This document shows, in pieces, positions 46,898 through 56,586 of a DNA stretch of 64,000 nucleotides. The DNA lies in assembly GCA_016845345.1 (NCBI GenBank), contig JAERSV010000004.1, positions 82,814 to 146,813 on the forward strand. Direction: 5' to 3'. The notes under the pieces were generated by a model that made no database searches, was not told the DNA's origin, and saw only the letters and a list, made by a program, of their open reading frames with translations. The stretch comes from Methanobacteriota archaeon. Lineage in GTDB: Archaea > Thermoplasmatota > Poseidoniia > Poseidoniales > Thalassarchaeaceae. The translations under genes and the position numbers were made by a program. How positions within the stretch are numbered: position 1 is the stretch's first letter; each line of letters begins with the position of its first letter.

Positions 46898-48565
46898 ATG
46901 ATTGGCCAAAGATTGCACGGAACTGATGGCATTCGAGGTTTAATTTCGGCTTGTAAAGAGTCTGAAAATCCAATTGAAAAATTAATTTTGCAACGGGAAA
47001 TTTCACCTAACTTAATGCGTGTAATTGGATTTGCTACGGGCTCAGTCATCATTGAACAGAATGATTCTGAAAGCCCACCTCTTGTGGTAATCGGCTGGGA
47101 CCGAAGAGGTGGTAACAGCAAATTGGTCTCATCATTAAGAGCTGGGCTCCAAGAATCTGGTTGTGTAATCCAATTGGTTGGTGAATTACCAACACCGGGA
47201 TTACACCATTGTTTACTACTGTTAGAAGCAGATGCAGGAATGATGGTTACAGCAAGTCACAATCCTGCTACAGATTCTGGTGTGAAACTGTTTGATAGGA
47301 ATGGATACAAATCAATGCCAGCATTAGAAGACTTGATTTCAATTCAAGCCTGGAACTATGTTTCAAAACCCCAAATGGGGTCACCATTCAAACCATCTGA
47401 TTCACAAGAATCGCCCACATTCGATGGGCTGAGAGCCTACAGAAAGCATTTGAAAAATTGGTTAAATGTCCTTTCAACTACACTTGGTGTTGATGTGAAT
47501 TCCTTGGGTGACTCTATTTCTTCTCAGGGTTTAATTCTTGATTGCTCAGGAGGAGCGAGTACAGACTGGTTTAGTTTTGGACTTGCTAGACGAGGTCTTG
47601 AATGCGATGAAGTCTCATCTTTAGAACTACCAATCAATCACAATTGTGGGGCGGGAGAATTTAATTCCACAGACTGCTGGAGCATTGCTGAACTGTTGGA
47701 AACTGAACATCAACATATGCTTCTAATTGAAATCGCTGAGCGACTCAAAGAAAACGATGGTATGATGCCATGGGATGAAGGACAATTAATTGCTGCTGCA
47801 TTAGATGGTGATGGTGATCGATGTCTGCTCATAGAAGGCACAAAGGCTGGCATCAAAATTGTTGATGGAGACCAGATGGCTTTTGACTGGCTTCACGCAT
47901 TGGAAAAATCAGGATTTAAACAGTTGAAACTCGCGCACAGTATTGAGTCAGATCTCCGTCTGCCTGCAACTTGTAGCGACCATGGTATTGAGACAATTCA
48001 AACCGCAATTGGTGACCGCTGGTTATCTGATGCCCTGCGCCCAAAAAATGATGTTAACAATCAATTATTCAATGGTGAAGAGATGCCTTCAATCTGTGGC
48101 TGTGAAGACTCTGGCCACCTTGTAATGCCAACACCACACCCTACAAAATCGTGCTACTGGGGGCTTGCTGGAGATGGTGCTGCAACTCTGCTCTCTCAAC
48201 TTTTTGCTCGTGCAAAACTGGGGAATGCCCGAGTTAATGTAGCGCGTGGTTGGAAGGTGAGAATCGGGATTAAGGATACTGACCGGACACTATGGGATGG
48301 GTCAAACGAGTTGTCACAAATGGTTGAACAATTGGTTTCACAAGAGTTAGGCGAGGGTGTCTTATTTCGCCAGAAAATTGTTGGTGAGTCCAACCTAATG
48401 TTACTGAGTGGTAGCCTTGATGGTGTAGACCTAAGTATTGGGATTCGAAATTCAGGGACCGAGGCAAAAACTTCTGTTACGACCCGTACATCTGATGCAG
48501 GGGTTGAGCTCTCTCAATTGACCAACAATATTGTGGATTTACTGAAGTTACATCTCGTCAAATAA
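46898..48565 (+). CDS. Phosphoglucosamine mutase/phosphomannomutase family protein
   Basis: GTDGIRG, MVTASHNPATDSGVKLFDRNG, AALDGDGDRCLL, GIRNSGTEAKTSVTTR. Confidence 0.92.
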   Translation: MIGQRLHGTDGIRGLISACKESENPIEKLILQREISPNLMRVIGFATGSVIIEQNDSESPPLVVIGWDRRGGNSKLVSSLRAGLQESGCVIQLVGELPTPGLHHCLLLLEADAGMMVTASHNPATDSGVKLFDRNGYKSMPALEDLISIQAWNYVSKPQMGSPFKPSDSQESPTFDGLRAYRKHLKNWLNVLSTTLGVDVNSLGDSISSQGLILDCSGGASTDWFSFGLARRGLECDEVSSLELPINHNCGAGEFNSTDCWSIAELLETEHQHMLLIEIAERLKENDGMMPWDEGQLIAAALDGDGDRCLLIEGTKAGIKIVDGDQMAFDWLHALEKSGFKQLKLAHSIESDLRLPATCSDHGIETIQTAIGDRWLSDALRPKNDVNNQLFNGEEMPSICGCEDSGHLVMPTPHPTKSCYWGLAGDGAATLLSQLFARAKLGNARVNVARGWKVRIGIKDTDRTLWDGSNELSQMVEQLVSQELGEGVLFRQKIVGESNLMLLSGSLDGVDLSIGIRNSGTEAKTSVTTRTSDAGVELSQLTNNIVDLLKLHLVK

Positions 48566-49045
48566 TTAGAGAATGAACTTCGGTAAATGCCTAGCAACAA
48601 TTGCATGGCTTATTACTCCAATAAGTACGCCCTCGTCGTCGACAACTGCCATTTGATTGATGTCGTGGGTAATCATCAATGCTGCTGCTTTGAGAAGTGG
48701 GGTTCGGCTTGAAACCTGCAGAGGTGGTTGGGAAATTAGTTGGCTTGCTTCAACTGCTTGCATCCAAGCTAAATCCCGGTTTACTCGCTTTCTTTGGATT
48801 AATTTGAGCATGTCCACAGCATGTATCCGCCCTACAGGAATACCCAAGTCATCGACTAGGAATAAATGGTCCCAATCACGTGACGTCAAAGTAGTCAGTA
48901 CTCTATCCATTGTAACTGCTGAAGATAGAACTCTTGGTCTTTGCATAACTTTCCCACAAGTTAGTTTGCGTGCTGCATTTTGCTTCACCACATCTGGCTT
49001 ATTTGATTTTGCAGTTCGGCCGAATATACCTGACACTTCACCCAC
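48566..49045 (-). CDS. Tandem CBS-domain protein
   Basis: LTTLTSRDWDHLFLVDDLGIPVGRIHAVDML; TPLLKAAALMITHDINQMAVVDDEGVLIGVISHAIVARHL. Confidence 0.85.
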   Translation of the reverse strand: MGEVSGIFGRTAKSNKPDVVKQNAARKLTCGKVMQRPRVLSSAVTMDRVLTTLTSRDWDHLFLVDDLGIPVGRIHAVDMLKLIQRKRVNRDLAWMQAVEASQLISQPPLQVSSRTPLLKAAALMITHDINQMAVVDDEGVLIGVISHAIVARHLPKFIL

Positions 49046-49162
49046 TCCTGAAGCCGGCCGGCTGGCCCACCCTATTTGAAGGAAATGTGTTGGTGTGATG
49101 ATGTGAATTTCAAATTAACATGGTTGCATAACCTTGATGATAGAGTGAATACCGCCGATTAA

Positions 49163-49585
49163 ATGATGACGCAGTTGAGCAGCAGTGTTCTGAGCGAATT
49201 GGCGAACATGGATGAATATGACCGGATGCTCGCTCTTGACCGCATTGCTCGCCAACATAATGTGACGGTAGCACAAGTTGAAGAACAAATCAAAGTGTTC
49301 CAGCAAGGTGGTAGTTCTCAGCCAAGTATGAGCATTGTTGAGGACCATTCAACACCCAACCCAACAACTGAGCAAACACCCGTTGGTCAGCAACCGAATT
49401 ATATTGAAAACGCCCATCGCTATCGAGTCCGCTATGACCCTAGCCATGATGGGCAATCCCGGCAGTCAAACGTTGAACAGGCAATCCTCTGTCCACACTG
49501 TAGTGCGCCACTTGGGATTCCTGCGGTTAGGCCGATCAAAGTTACTTGCCCGAATTGTATGAATGAGGCAATGTTTGAGAATTGA
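49163..49585 (+). CDS. Small zinc-ribbon protein
   Basis: CPHCSAPLGIPAVRPIKVTCPNC at the C-terminus. Confidence 0.65.
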   Translation: MMTQLSSSVLSELANMDEYDRMLALDRIARQHNVTVAQVEEQIKVFQQGGSSQPSMSIVEDHSTPNPTTEQTPVGQQPNYIENAHRYRVRYDPSHDGQSRQSNVEQAILCPHCSAPLGIPAVRPIKVTCPNCMNEAMFEN

Positions 49586-49649
49586 GCACAAATTTCTCTC
49601 ACAACTATCTTGCCAAAGCCTCAAAAGTCACGCCGTCGAACGAGGATTC

Positions 49650-50381
49650 ATGCACATCATGACGAAGATTACCCTCGGCGTAGGGGCACTGATGCTGGTT
49701 GGAAGTATTATTGCAATGGTATTAGGCGGAGGTTCCTTCTTCAACGACTTCACTGAAAACCCAAATGGTACCGAAAAATGGTCTGGTACATCCCCAACCA
49801 CCTACGAAGGCGACTTTGAGTTGATGGGTATCTACTATGTGTTCGTGGAAGATGGCGCAACTGTTGATATTGAATTAGTAGGTGGCGATTCAGACAACCG
49901 ATTCATACCATGTGAAGAAAAAAGAGATTGTGATTTTTACGACTGGGCTGGTTACACATATGTTGGTGATATCTCAGTCATGACGGAAGGAACTTGGGAG
50001 GTTGCATTCACTGGGAATGGTGATGTAATGATTAGAGAACAGGTCATAGATCTAGGTGGTATGATGGCTATGGGGTTCGGATTTTGGGGTATATGTTGCT
50101 CAATTTGTGTACTTGGCCTAGGAATCATCTTCATCTTTACACTCAAGGATAACAAGGCTCAGCAAGGAGTTATGATGGTTCAGCAAGCAGATGGCACCAT
50201 CCAACCTGTCGGAGGTATTCAACAGCCAGGTGTAGCGGCACCGATGGTGGGAGGGGCTGTTCATCCCGCCTTTGCTAATCAGCAACCAGCAAGCCAGCCG
50301 GTGCAACAACAAGGAACTCAGCAAGGTCAAATTCTTCCACCTGTAGGTGGCGGCCAACAACCACCAAACCAAGGATTCTGA
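49650..50381 (+). CDS. Two-TM membrane protein with extracytoplasmic domain and Gln/Pro-rich cytosolic tail
   Basis: TM1 ITLGVGALMLVGSIIAMVLGG, TM2 MAMGFGFWGICCSICVLGLGIIFIFTL; tail QQPASQPVQQQGTQQGQILPPVGGGQQPPNQGF. Confidence 0.72.
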   Translation: MHIMTKITLGVGALMLVGSIIAMVLGGGSFFNDFTENPNGTEKWSGTSPTTYEGDFELMGIYYVFVEDGATVDIELVGGDSDNRFIPCEEKRDCDFYDWAGYTYVGDISVMTEGTWEVAFTGNGDVMIREQVIDLGGMMAMGFGFWGICCSICVLGLGIIFIFTLKDNKAQQGVMMVQQADGTIQPVGGIQQPGVAAPMVGGAVHPAFANQQPASQPVQQQGTQQGQILPPVGGGQQPPNQGF

Positions 50382-51497
50382 TTAGATACCCCAGTAACTA
50401 CCAGAGGTTTCTTGGCGATTAATTGAATTGACAACACCCTTAACCGCCCAGAATAGCACCATTGCTCCGATTGCTTGGTCCCAATCCTCCCAAAGAGTTG
50501 TTGGGTTAAGTGAATAGGTTTGATTGAGAACTTCTAATGCCATCCCTAATCCGGCACTGCATAGTGTCCAGATAACGATACCAAAAGCAATAATTTGCAC
50601 TGTTCTCCCGCTGAATGTTCCTTTTTTCATCTTCAAAACCAGCAAGGAAAGGGCTAGTGTGAGAAAGGCCAAAACAATCCAAGTTACGGCACCCTGTAAC
50701 ACTAGTAGTATAATTTCAAGTCCACCTGGTGGATTTGATAATGCCATGTTTGTTGAATAAACACGTAAACCTTCGGCGATGGCGAAGATAAAGAAGAATA
50801 CCATTGAGAACCATAATATCGATGAAACAAAGGCGGCATCGGCATTTTCTCTCATATCCCGCATAATTCGATTCAGATGTTGTTCTGCACCTAATCCCTT
50901 AGCCATCAAATAAATGCCAATGAATAATGGCATCATGCCAATTATGACCCCACCGTTTGGAAGAATCAAACCAAGTCCAATCATAATTAGGAAAATTGAC
51001 AGGGGGACGAGTAATTTCATTCGCCACTTTTCATCTTCAATCGCCTTCACGATGTAATAGTAAGTGCCTTCAATCCCTTTTGATTGGCGAACAATAATTT
51101 TCTGAACATGGTCAATGTGTAGCCTAGATTGAATAATTGGCAGGATACTCTCATCTTCTGCTCCATCAGTTACCATCACGCCTCGATCTGGCTGAAATTT
51201 CTCTATCACTTCTTCCAGTTGCTTTGCAATCGCTCGGTCAGAACGTACTCCTACTCTTTCATCGCCAGTTAGAACCGCGATTTCAACTGCGTCATTTGAC
51301 TCGCCACTTTCTTTCAACTGGTCGTGAAGGTGGAGGCCCCCAAGAATTGCATTTGTGTCACTCTCTTCTGGGTCTGCAATTCCGAGCCGAAGAGCGGCGG
51401 TTAAAACCTCTTTACGACCAACTATTGGACCGCGGATTCCTGCCTTTTTGCCAAGGTCATCATCACGGTCAACAGATAACACTAGAGTTCTCGTCAT
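50382..51497 (-). CDS. DUF373 family membrane protein
   Basis: TLVLSVDRDDDLGKKAGIRGPIVGRKEVLTAALRLGIADPEESDTNAILGGLHLHDQL; multiple TM. Confidence 0.85.
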   Translation of the reverse strand: MTRTLVLSVDRDDDLGKKAGIRGPIVGRKEVLTAALRLGIADPEESDTNAILGGLHLHDQLKESGESNDAVEIAVLTGDERVGVRSDRAIAKQLEEVIEKFQPDRGVMVTDGAEDESILPIIQSRLHIDHVQKIIVRQSKGIEGTYYYIVKAIEDEKWRMKLLVPLSIFLIMIGLGLILPNGGVIIGMMPLFIGIYLMAKGLGAEQHLNRIMRDMRENADAAFVSSILWFSMVFFFIFAIAEGLRVYSTNMALSNPPGGLEIILLVLQGAVTWIVLAFLTLALSLLVLKMKKGTFSGRTVQIIAFGIVIWTLCSAGLGMALEVLNQTYSLNPTTLWEDWDQAIGAMVLFWAVKGVVNSINRQETSGSYWGI

Positions 51498-51542
51498 CCT
51501 TACTCACCCGACCTTTCCTGAAGTGGCTGGGGTGTTACCCCG

Positions 51543-52784
51543 CTATGAATCATTGTCCCCTTCTTCACCTTTAGCACCATTGGTTTGAGTGTTTTCTGTA
51601 GTTTGGGGCTCTACTGATGGTGGTTCGGGAGGTGTGTCTCTAGCCCTTCTGCGTTGTTGTGCACGTACATATTTTAGAGGATGCGTCATCCATTCTAAGT
51701 TACAAAGTGAATCACTAATGGTACCCTGTGAGACGGGGCACCTAGCGTGTAATTTCAGAGTGTTACACTTCTCAGGTGTATATTCACCTTCGTAAAGATG
51801 GCCTAATTGATATTTGGTAGTACCCTCATTATAGTCAGGGGCATTGACAAAAAATGAGGCGGCTTCATCAATTGAGAGGCCAAGGGCTCGACTCATATTT
51901 GCTAGGAATCTACGACCAGCATGGTTGACATTTTCACCTTGGGCAAGGTCAGCAATTGCTGAAGTCATACAAGGTGGCCAATCACCTTCATGAGCCGCGG
52001 TAACCTTGATTTCTTGGCCCTTACTATGTTGTAATTGCGCTACCATTTTGCCAACTGGGTCAGCAAATTTTGCGGCAAATTCATCATCCATTTTTTCCAT
52101 ATTAATTTGACATCTCTCAACCAAAACTTGGCGAATTCTCTCTTTCAAGAGCCGGGATAAACGCTGCCTTGATGTCTCTGCCTGGGTCGCACACATTGTT
52201 ACCCAACCATCATTGATTGGGCGATTCACCATGCGCCAGTAACTTCCAGTAATTCGGGGTGAAAGTTCAATAAAATCAGTCATTGGAATCTCATATGTGA
52301 TAATTGAAGATTTAGCGGCGTGAATTGAAACACCCGCGACAGATTGTACTTGAACGCGTACATCGGAAAGGTATGTGTGTGTGACTAACTCGAATGTTTG
52401 TTCATCAATTGCATCACCGAGCAACTTGTCGGCTCTACTAGATTCACCTTCTACCCAACGCTTCACTAGTCTTTCGTCAAAAGATGCACAGACCACTAAC
52501 ATAGCATAGTAAAACCCCAAACCTTCTACCATTTGGCCATAGGGTTCATGGATATCGTGTGAGGTAGTTGAGGAAACACCCTCTTTCAGATTGATTGACT
52601 CCAACATTCTGTGAACTCCACGAATTCGAATCGGTTCAACCCACTCACCATCAATCAATGTATCAAGGTCAATATTATTGTCCGCTAAGAGAGATTTCAA
52701 CCACTCCTCGCCTTGTGGGAGAAAGGGGAACCGGGCCAGTAAACTGGGTGATTCGATGGTCGGGAAGCGGCGCGGGAGTGGCAT
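51543..52784 (-). CDS. priL: DNA primase large subunit (PriL)
   Basis: WPPCMTSAIADLAQGENVNHAGRRFLANMSRALGLSIDEAASFFVNAPDYNEGTTKYQLGHLY...CNTLKLHARCPV...CNLEWMTHPLKYV, i.e. the conserved Fe-S Cys pattern. ATG 52784 preferred. Confidence 0.87.
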   Translation of the reverse strand: MPLPRRFPTIESPSLLARFPFLPQGEEWLKSLLADNNIDLDTLIDGEWVEPIRIRGVHRMLESINLKEGVSSTTSHDIHEPYGQMVEGLGFYYAMLVVCASFDERLVKRWVEGESSRADKLLGDAIDEQTFELVTHTYLSDVRVQVQSVAGVSIHAAKSSIITYEIPMTDFIELSPRITGSYWRMVNRPINDGWVTMCATQAETSRQRLSRLLKERIRQVLVERCQINMEKMDDEFAAKFADPVGKMVAQLQHSKGQEIKVTAAHEGDWPPCMTSAIADLAQGENVNHAGRRFLANMSRALGLSIDEAASFFVNAPDYNEGTTKYQLGHLYEGEYTPEKCNTLKLHARCPVSQGTISDSLCNLEWMTHPLKYVRAQQRRRARDTPPEPPSVEPQTTENTQTNGAKGEEGDNDS

Positions 52785-52851
52785 GAGCGTACTGTGATGC
52801 TTCGCTCGGGTTCTTGAACTCTCAGTTTGACGGGGGGTTGGAGGGGGAGCC

Positions 52852-53583
52852 ATGCCGGCCAAGCAGGAGACTGAGTTAGATGCAGTTAATGCCGCCTTAG
52901 TTAGCATCCAAGACGAAGTGCGGATTGACTTTGGATGGGATTTGAAATCTGACCTGGAATCTGCGATATCTCTGCAACAATCCTGTAAAGATGTTGATGC
53001 CGTTAAATGTGCTACTGAAAGGTTGATTTCAACTCTTCAAGTGGCTGAAGAAGTTGCAATTCTTGGTGCCGCGGTGGAGCCAGATGACCTGCTTTTATTG
53101 GGAGATGAATGTCAATTTGTGGCTGCTGATGGAAGTGTCGGAGTGTTTGATGAATTACCACCTCAACTTGCACAATCCGCCTGGAATCGCCTAGCATTGA
53201 TTGTATCAGATGGGGATGGAGGAGACGCCATGCATCGAGCGAGTCACCAAAAGATTCCATTCGCCCTTCATGCACATGGGGACAATCAACAGGACTGGCA
53301 AGAATTACTCCCTGTTCTAAAACAAAATTGTCCGACCCTCATCCTTACTCATCAATGTCCCCAACCCATTGAAGGGATGTACAATCCCGGTGGGTTCACA
53401 GACGGCGATAGAGCCGCGTGTATAGTTGCGGCATGTGGGATTCCAATTAACAAAATTAGACTTATTGGTTTTCGAAGTGATAAGATAGGGCGATGGACTG
53501 GTGTTACTGACCCAGTACGCAAATTGCGGAAACTCAAATGGATGGATGCGGTTCTCGACATTTTGAGGGGGACGTCTTTTTGA
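52852..53583 (+). CDS. MptE-like 6-hydroxymethyl-7,8-dihydropterin diphosphokinase (DUF115-type)
   Basis: VAILGAAVEPDD, AADGSVG, IVSDGDGGDAMHRAS, HAHGDNQ, NPGGFTDGDRAACIVAACG, IRLIGFRSDKIGRW. SD ggaggggg before the ATG. Confidence 0.85.
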   Translation: MPAKQETELDAVNAALVSIQDEVRIDFGWDLKSDLESAISLQQSCKDVDAVKCATERLISTLQVAEEVAILGAAVEPDDLLLLGDECQFVAADGSVGVFDELPPQLAQSAWNRLALIVSDGDGGDAMHRASHQKIPFALHAHGDNQQDWQELLPVLKQNCPTLILTHQCPQPIEGMYNPGGFTDGDRAACIVAACGIPINKIRLIGFRSDKIGRWTGVTDPVRKLRKLKWMDAVLDILRGTSF

Positions 53584-54536
53584 TGGAAAAAAGAAAGAAA
53601 AAGACTGACCCAAATGCTCCAATTAAGCCTTGGGCAGCGATTATCACTTGGTTGATGTTGAACCTAATTTGGATGGGTTTCTCTCCAATGGCAACACCTC
53701 ATCCTGTACTTTCAGAAGAAGGAGGGCACAGAGAATATTACGAAATGACAGCACCAGATGTTCTTGGTGCTGAACTCCCTTTTGAGATTGATTGTCAATT
53801 CAGAACTAGTTATTCTGAACACTCGAACATTTCCGCTTCATGGGAATTGTGGGAGGTAGGAGCAAAGGAAAGGGCAGATTCCGGTGACTTTGATGATCCC
53901 ACCGCACCTCTTGGCGAACCAACAAGAATGTGGTCTGGTGGGTTGAACGAAGATTGTGGAGATTATGGTGGTACTATTTCACCTGGTGAATACATTTTGG
54001 AGTTACGATTCTATTCTGCCAATGAAACGAGAATTACTTGGGATGAAGCGGGGCGAATTGTTGATGGTGAGTTTACCATGCGTTATTGGATTTATTCACC
54101 TCATCAGAGCATTGGATATATAATTGCGAATGTGCTTGGAATTCTGATTTTAGTAACTGACCAAGCCGTAAGGAGAATGAGAAGACGAAAACGATTATCG
54201 AAGAACAAACTGCCACTACACAAACAACGTCACAAAGAGGAATGGGTATCACTACATGAAAAAATGGAAGGTGATGGTGGGGCTGCCGTTGAATCATTCC
54301 AAATTGAGTTGGGAGCCACCTCAGAATCCGAAAGAGAAGAAATGCGAAAGCGATTTGAAGAAACAACTGAGGATGAATCCGAAGACACTGGAATCCCAGA
54401 ATCTAAAATCACTCAAACAGATGACGAATTGGGCGGAGGGACTGTCAGAGGTCTAGAAGGAAAAACGAAAGTTGACAAAGATATCCACACCGTTAGAGAC
54501 TTGTGGAAGCGAATGGAAGATGATGATGAATATTGA
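53583..54536 (+). CDS. Membrane protein, unknown function (N- and C-proximal TM, charged cytosolic tail)
   Basis: MEKRKKKTDPNAPIKPWAAIITWLMLNLIWMGFSPM; second TM YIIANVLGILILVTD; basic then acidic tail. Confidence 0.72.
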   Translation: MEKRKKKTDPNAPIKPWAAIITWLMLNLIWMGFSPMATPHPVLSEEGGHREYYEMTAPDVLGAELPFEIDCQFRTSYSEHSNISASWELWEVGAKERADSGDFDDPTAPLGEPTRMWSGGLNEDCGDYGGTISPGEYILELRFYSANETRITWDEAGRIVDGEFTMRYWIYSPHQSIGYIIANVLGILILVTDQAVRRMRRRKRLSKNKLPLHKQRHKEEWVSLHEKMEGDGGAAVESFQIELGATSESEREEMRKRFEETTEDESEDTGIPESKITQTDDELGGGTVRGLEGKTKVDKDIHTVRDLWKRMEDDDEY

Positions 54537-54553
54537 TTCTCATATCATGGGGT

Positions 54554-54604
54554 ACGGGCGAGCGAACACGGGCGAGCGCGATCGGGGTAGGCGCGAGCGC
54601 GCGT
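54554..54604. repeat. GC-rich intergenic degenerate repeat (acgggcgagcg x2 plus a gcgcgagcg variant)
   Basis: acgggcgagcg at 54554-54564 and 54568-54578; aggcgcgagcgc at 54589-54600. Confidence 0.65.
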
Positions 54605-54684
54605 GGAGAACTTTATCCTAATTCCGAGAATATTGGGGTTTTCGTGCCACTGAGTAGTTGTTGACCAAATCCTTGGATGAAACA

Positions 54685-54722
54685 TTGTGACACAAGGTAT
54701 ATAGTAAACTTGTGACACAAGG
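54685..54722 (+). promoter_or_regulatory. Promoter/operator: two identical TTGTGACACAAGG boxes, 25 bp apart, flanking a TATATAG element
   Basis: TTGTGACACAAGG at 54685-54697 and 54710-54722; each core TTGTG-A-CACAA is a perfect inverted repeat; tatatag at 54698-54704. Confidence 0.65.
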
Positions 54723-54744
54723 GTTGGTATCGGAGAGCGACAAG

Positions 54745-56541
54745 ATGACGATGAACCCGAACAGATATGGAAAAATAAATGGACGAATGAACAAGCCTAT
54801 CACCTTTAGATCAAGTGTGATGGTGATGCTAATGTTAGCATCTACTTTGATGGCACCTGCTATCTCTTTTGAGACTGGAAATGAAGATATGAATGACCTG
54901 TTAGAATCATTACTTGGTCCAATCGCGACAGTACAAGCGGCAGATTTGGAATCCGATTCAAGCATGAATCCATTAGATCATGTTGAATTGATTACCAGCG
55001 ATGAAGTCGGAGAAAATATACGGCTCCAAGACGGCTTTGAAGACAATGATGATGAAGAAGATGATTGGTGTATGGGTGACTATGTAATGCTTAATGTTAC
55101 TCGTCGGCTTTCTTACTTCGCAGTGTGCTGGGGTTCAGAAGAGAATCCCGGGCCTGTCAGTATTGCTGCTCTTGAAGTACAATATCTTGGGGGGGTAAAT
55201 TTGGAAGATTTCCCTGTTGAGGGGGTGTCGGTTCCCGGTGTACCTCTTCCTATTGCTACTGTTTTCGCTACGAGTCTTGTTCACATGATTGAATTCGAAG
55301 ACACTGGTGTTCCTGGTGATGAAGAAAATACCAGCGGAAATGGTGTCTTTGACTACACACGAGATGGTACTGGCCTCACTGATTTTGACTTGACTAGTGC
55401 CGAAGATGTACACGCAGGTGTGTCGCTTTCACGGGATTGGGACATGTCTTCAGATGGTATCGAAGAATGGAGTGATGGAAGTGCAATGGGCTGGAACTTT
55501 ACTCTCTTGGCTGAGAATGTCGAATACGACAATAGCGACGGATGGTGGATGACTGAAAACAATGATGTTGTAGAGTTGATTGCTCTAACTTTCCATCTCG
55601 GAGTTGAAATCACTCCTGTAACTGATGAAGTAATCCCATGGTGGACTGTTACTCTAGATTCAAATCCAAACCATGATGAAAACTCTGAGGTTCTTGCAGA
55701 TCAAATCCCATTTGTAGTTGAAGACATTGGTGAACAACAGGATCTAACTTGGAGTGGCGTAAGAGTCGGTACTGACTTCAAATATGACCAAACCATTGAT
55801 GGATGGGATTTCCACAATGCAAATTCCCTATTGATGGTAGAATCGGTAATTGCTAGGGGCTCGTTCACATTTGGACTAATCTCTGACTTCTTGGATGATG
55901 TCAATAACGAAAGTGAAGGAAGTTTTGATGAAGAAATGGCATACGACAAAGATGATGAAGATGCAAACCTTCTATCTTCCGGGGAGAATAGGGCCGTCAA
56001 CAAAGTAAGTGGTACCTCAGTGACTTGGAGTCATGATTACACAAAGGTTCCTGATAAATATCATTGGGTTGACACAGCAGAGGTTGGAAGTGACAGTCTT
56101 ACGACTCAAACAGCAAACGTAACCTTCCAACTGCATGAATCTGAGAGCTTCCAAGAGAGCAACGATGCAGTTAGTGTTTCGTTGTATATCGCTATTGGAG
56201 GAGCAATCTATCCTCCTGCAGAATACATCTACCATGACCCTGGATACGCTGCAAGCGTAAGCATCATTCAATTAGGGGGAATGTTATTATCTGGTGAAAT
56301 TGTTGGGCTACAATTTGTTGTTGTTGGCTTACTTGGTGTACTTGGTTTAATCGGAATCACAGTTCGCAAGCGTAAGCATAAGAATGTTCTTCGAATGATG
56401 AACCAGCAGAATCAGCCTGCAACGCAAGTTGGCTACGGAACCACCCCTCAAGAGGCAGTGATACAAGCAAATATTCCAAGCATGGTGAACCTTGATTCGA
56501 GTCAACCTCCTGATGGTGGCGGCCAACACGGCCCGCTCTGA
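54745..56541 (+). CDS. Secreted, C-terminally membrane-anchored acidic surface protein, unknown function
   Basis: Signal-like SSVMVMLMLASTLMAPAIS; acidic ectodomain; C-term TM IVGLQFVVVGLLGVLGLIGITVRKRKHK. Start moved from GTG 54712 because that codon lies in the operator repeat. Confidence 0.75.
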   Translation: MTMNPNRYGKINGRMNKPITFRSSVMVMLMLASTLMAPAISFETGNEDMNDLLESLLGPIATVQAADLESDSSMNPLDHVELITSDEVGENIRLQDGFEDNDDEEDDWCMGDYVMLNVTRRLSYFAVCWGSEENPGPVSIAALEVQYLGGVNLEDFPVEGVSVPGVPLPIATVFATSLVHMIEFEDTGVPGDEENTSGNGVFDYTRDGTGLTDFDLTSAEDVHAGVSLSRDWDMSSDGIEEWSDGSAMGWNFTLLAENVEYDNSDGWWMTENNDVVELIALTFHLGVEITPVTDEVIPWWTVTLDSNPNHDENSEVLADQIPFVVEDIGEQQDLTWSGVRVGTDFKYDQTIDGWDFHNANSLLMVESVIARGSFTFGLISDFLDDVNNESEGSFDEEMAYDKDDEDANLLSSGENRAVNKVSGTSVTWSHDYTKVPDKYHWVDTAEVGSDSLTTQTANVTFQLHESESFQESNDAVSVSLYIAIGGAIYPPAEYIYHDPGYAASVSIIQLGGMLLSGEIVGLQFVVVGLLGVLGLIGITVRKRKHKNVLRMMNQQNQPATQVGYGTTPQEAVIQANIPSMVNLDSSQPPDGGGQHGPL

Positions 56542-56586
56542 GAGACATTCGTTTCTAGTAATAGAGGCCATCAAAGGTGATGAGAA

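Noticed and set aside
54712-54744. GTG start of the surface protein as in the ORF track
   Set aside because: The codon lies in the second palindromic operator box; ATG 54745 gives a more plausible leader and signal peptide.
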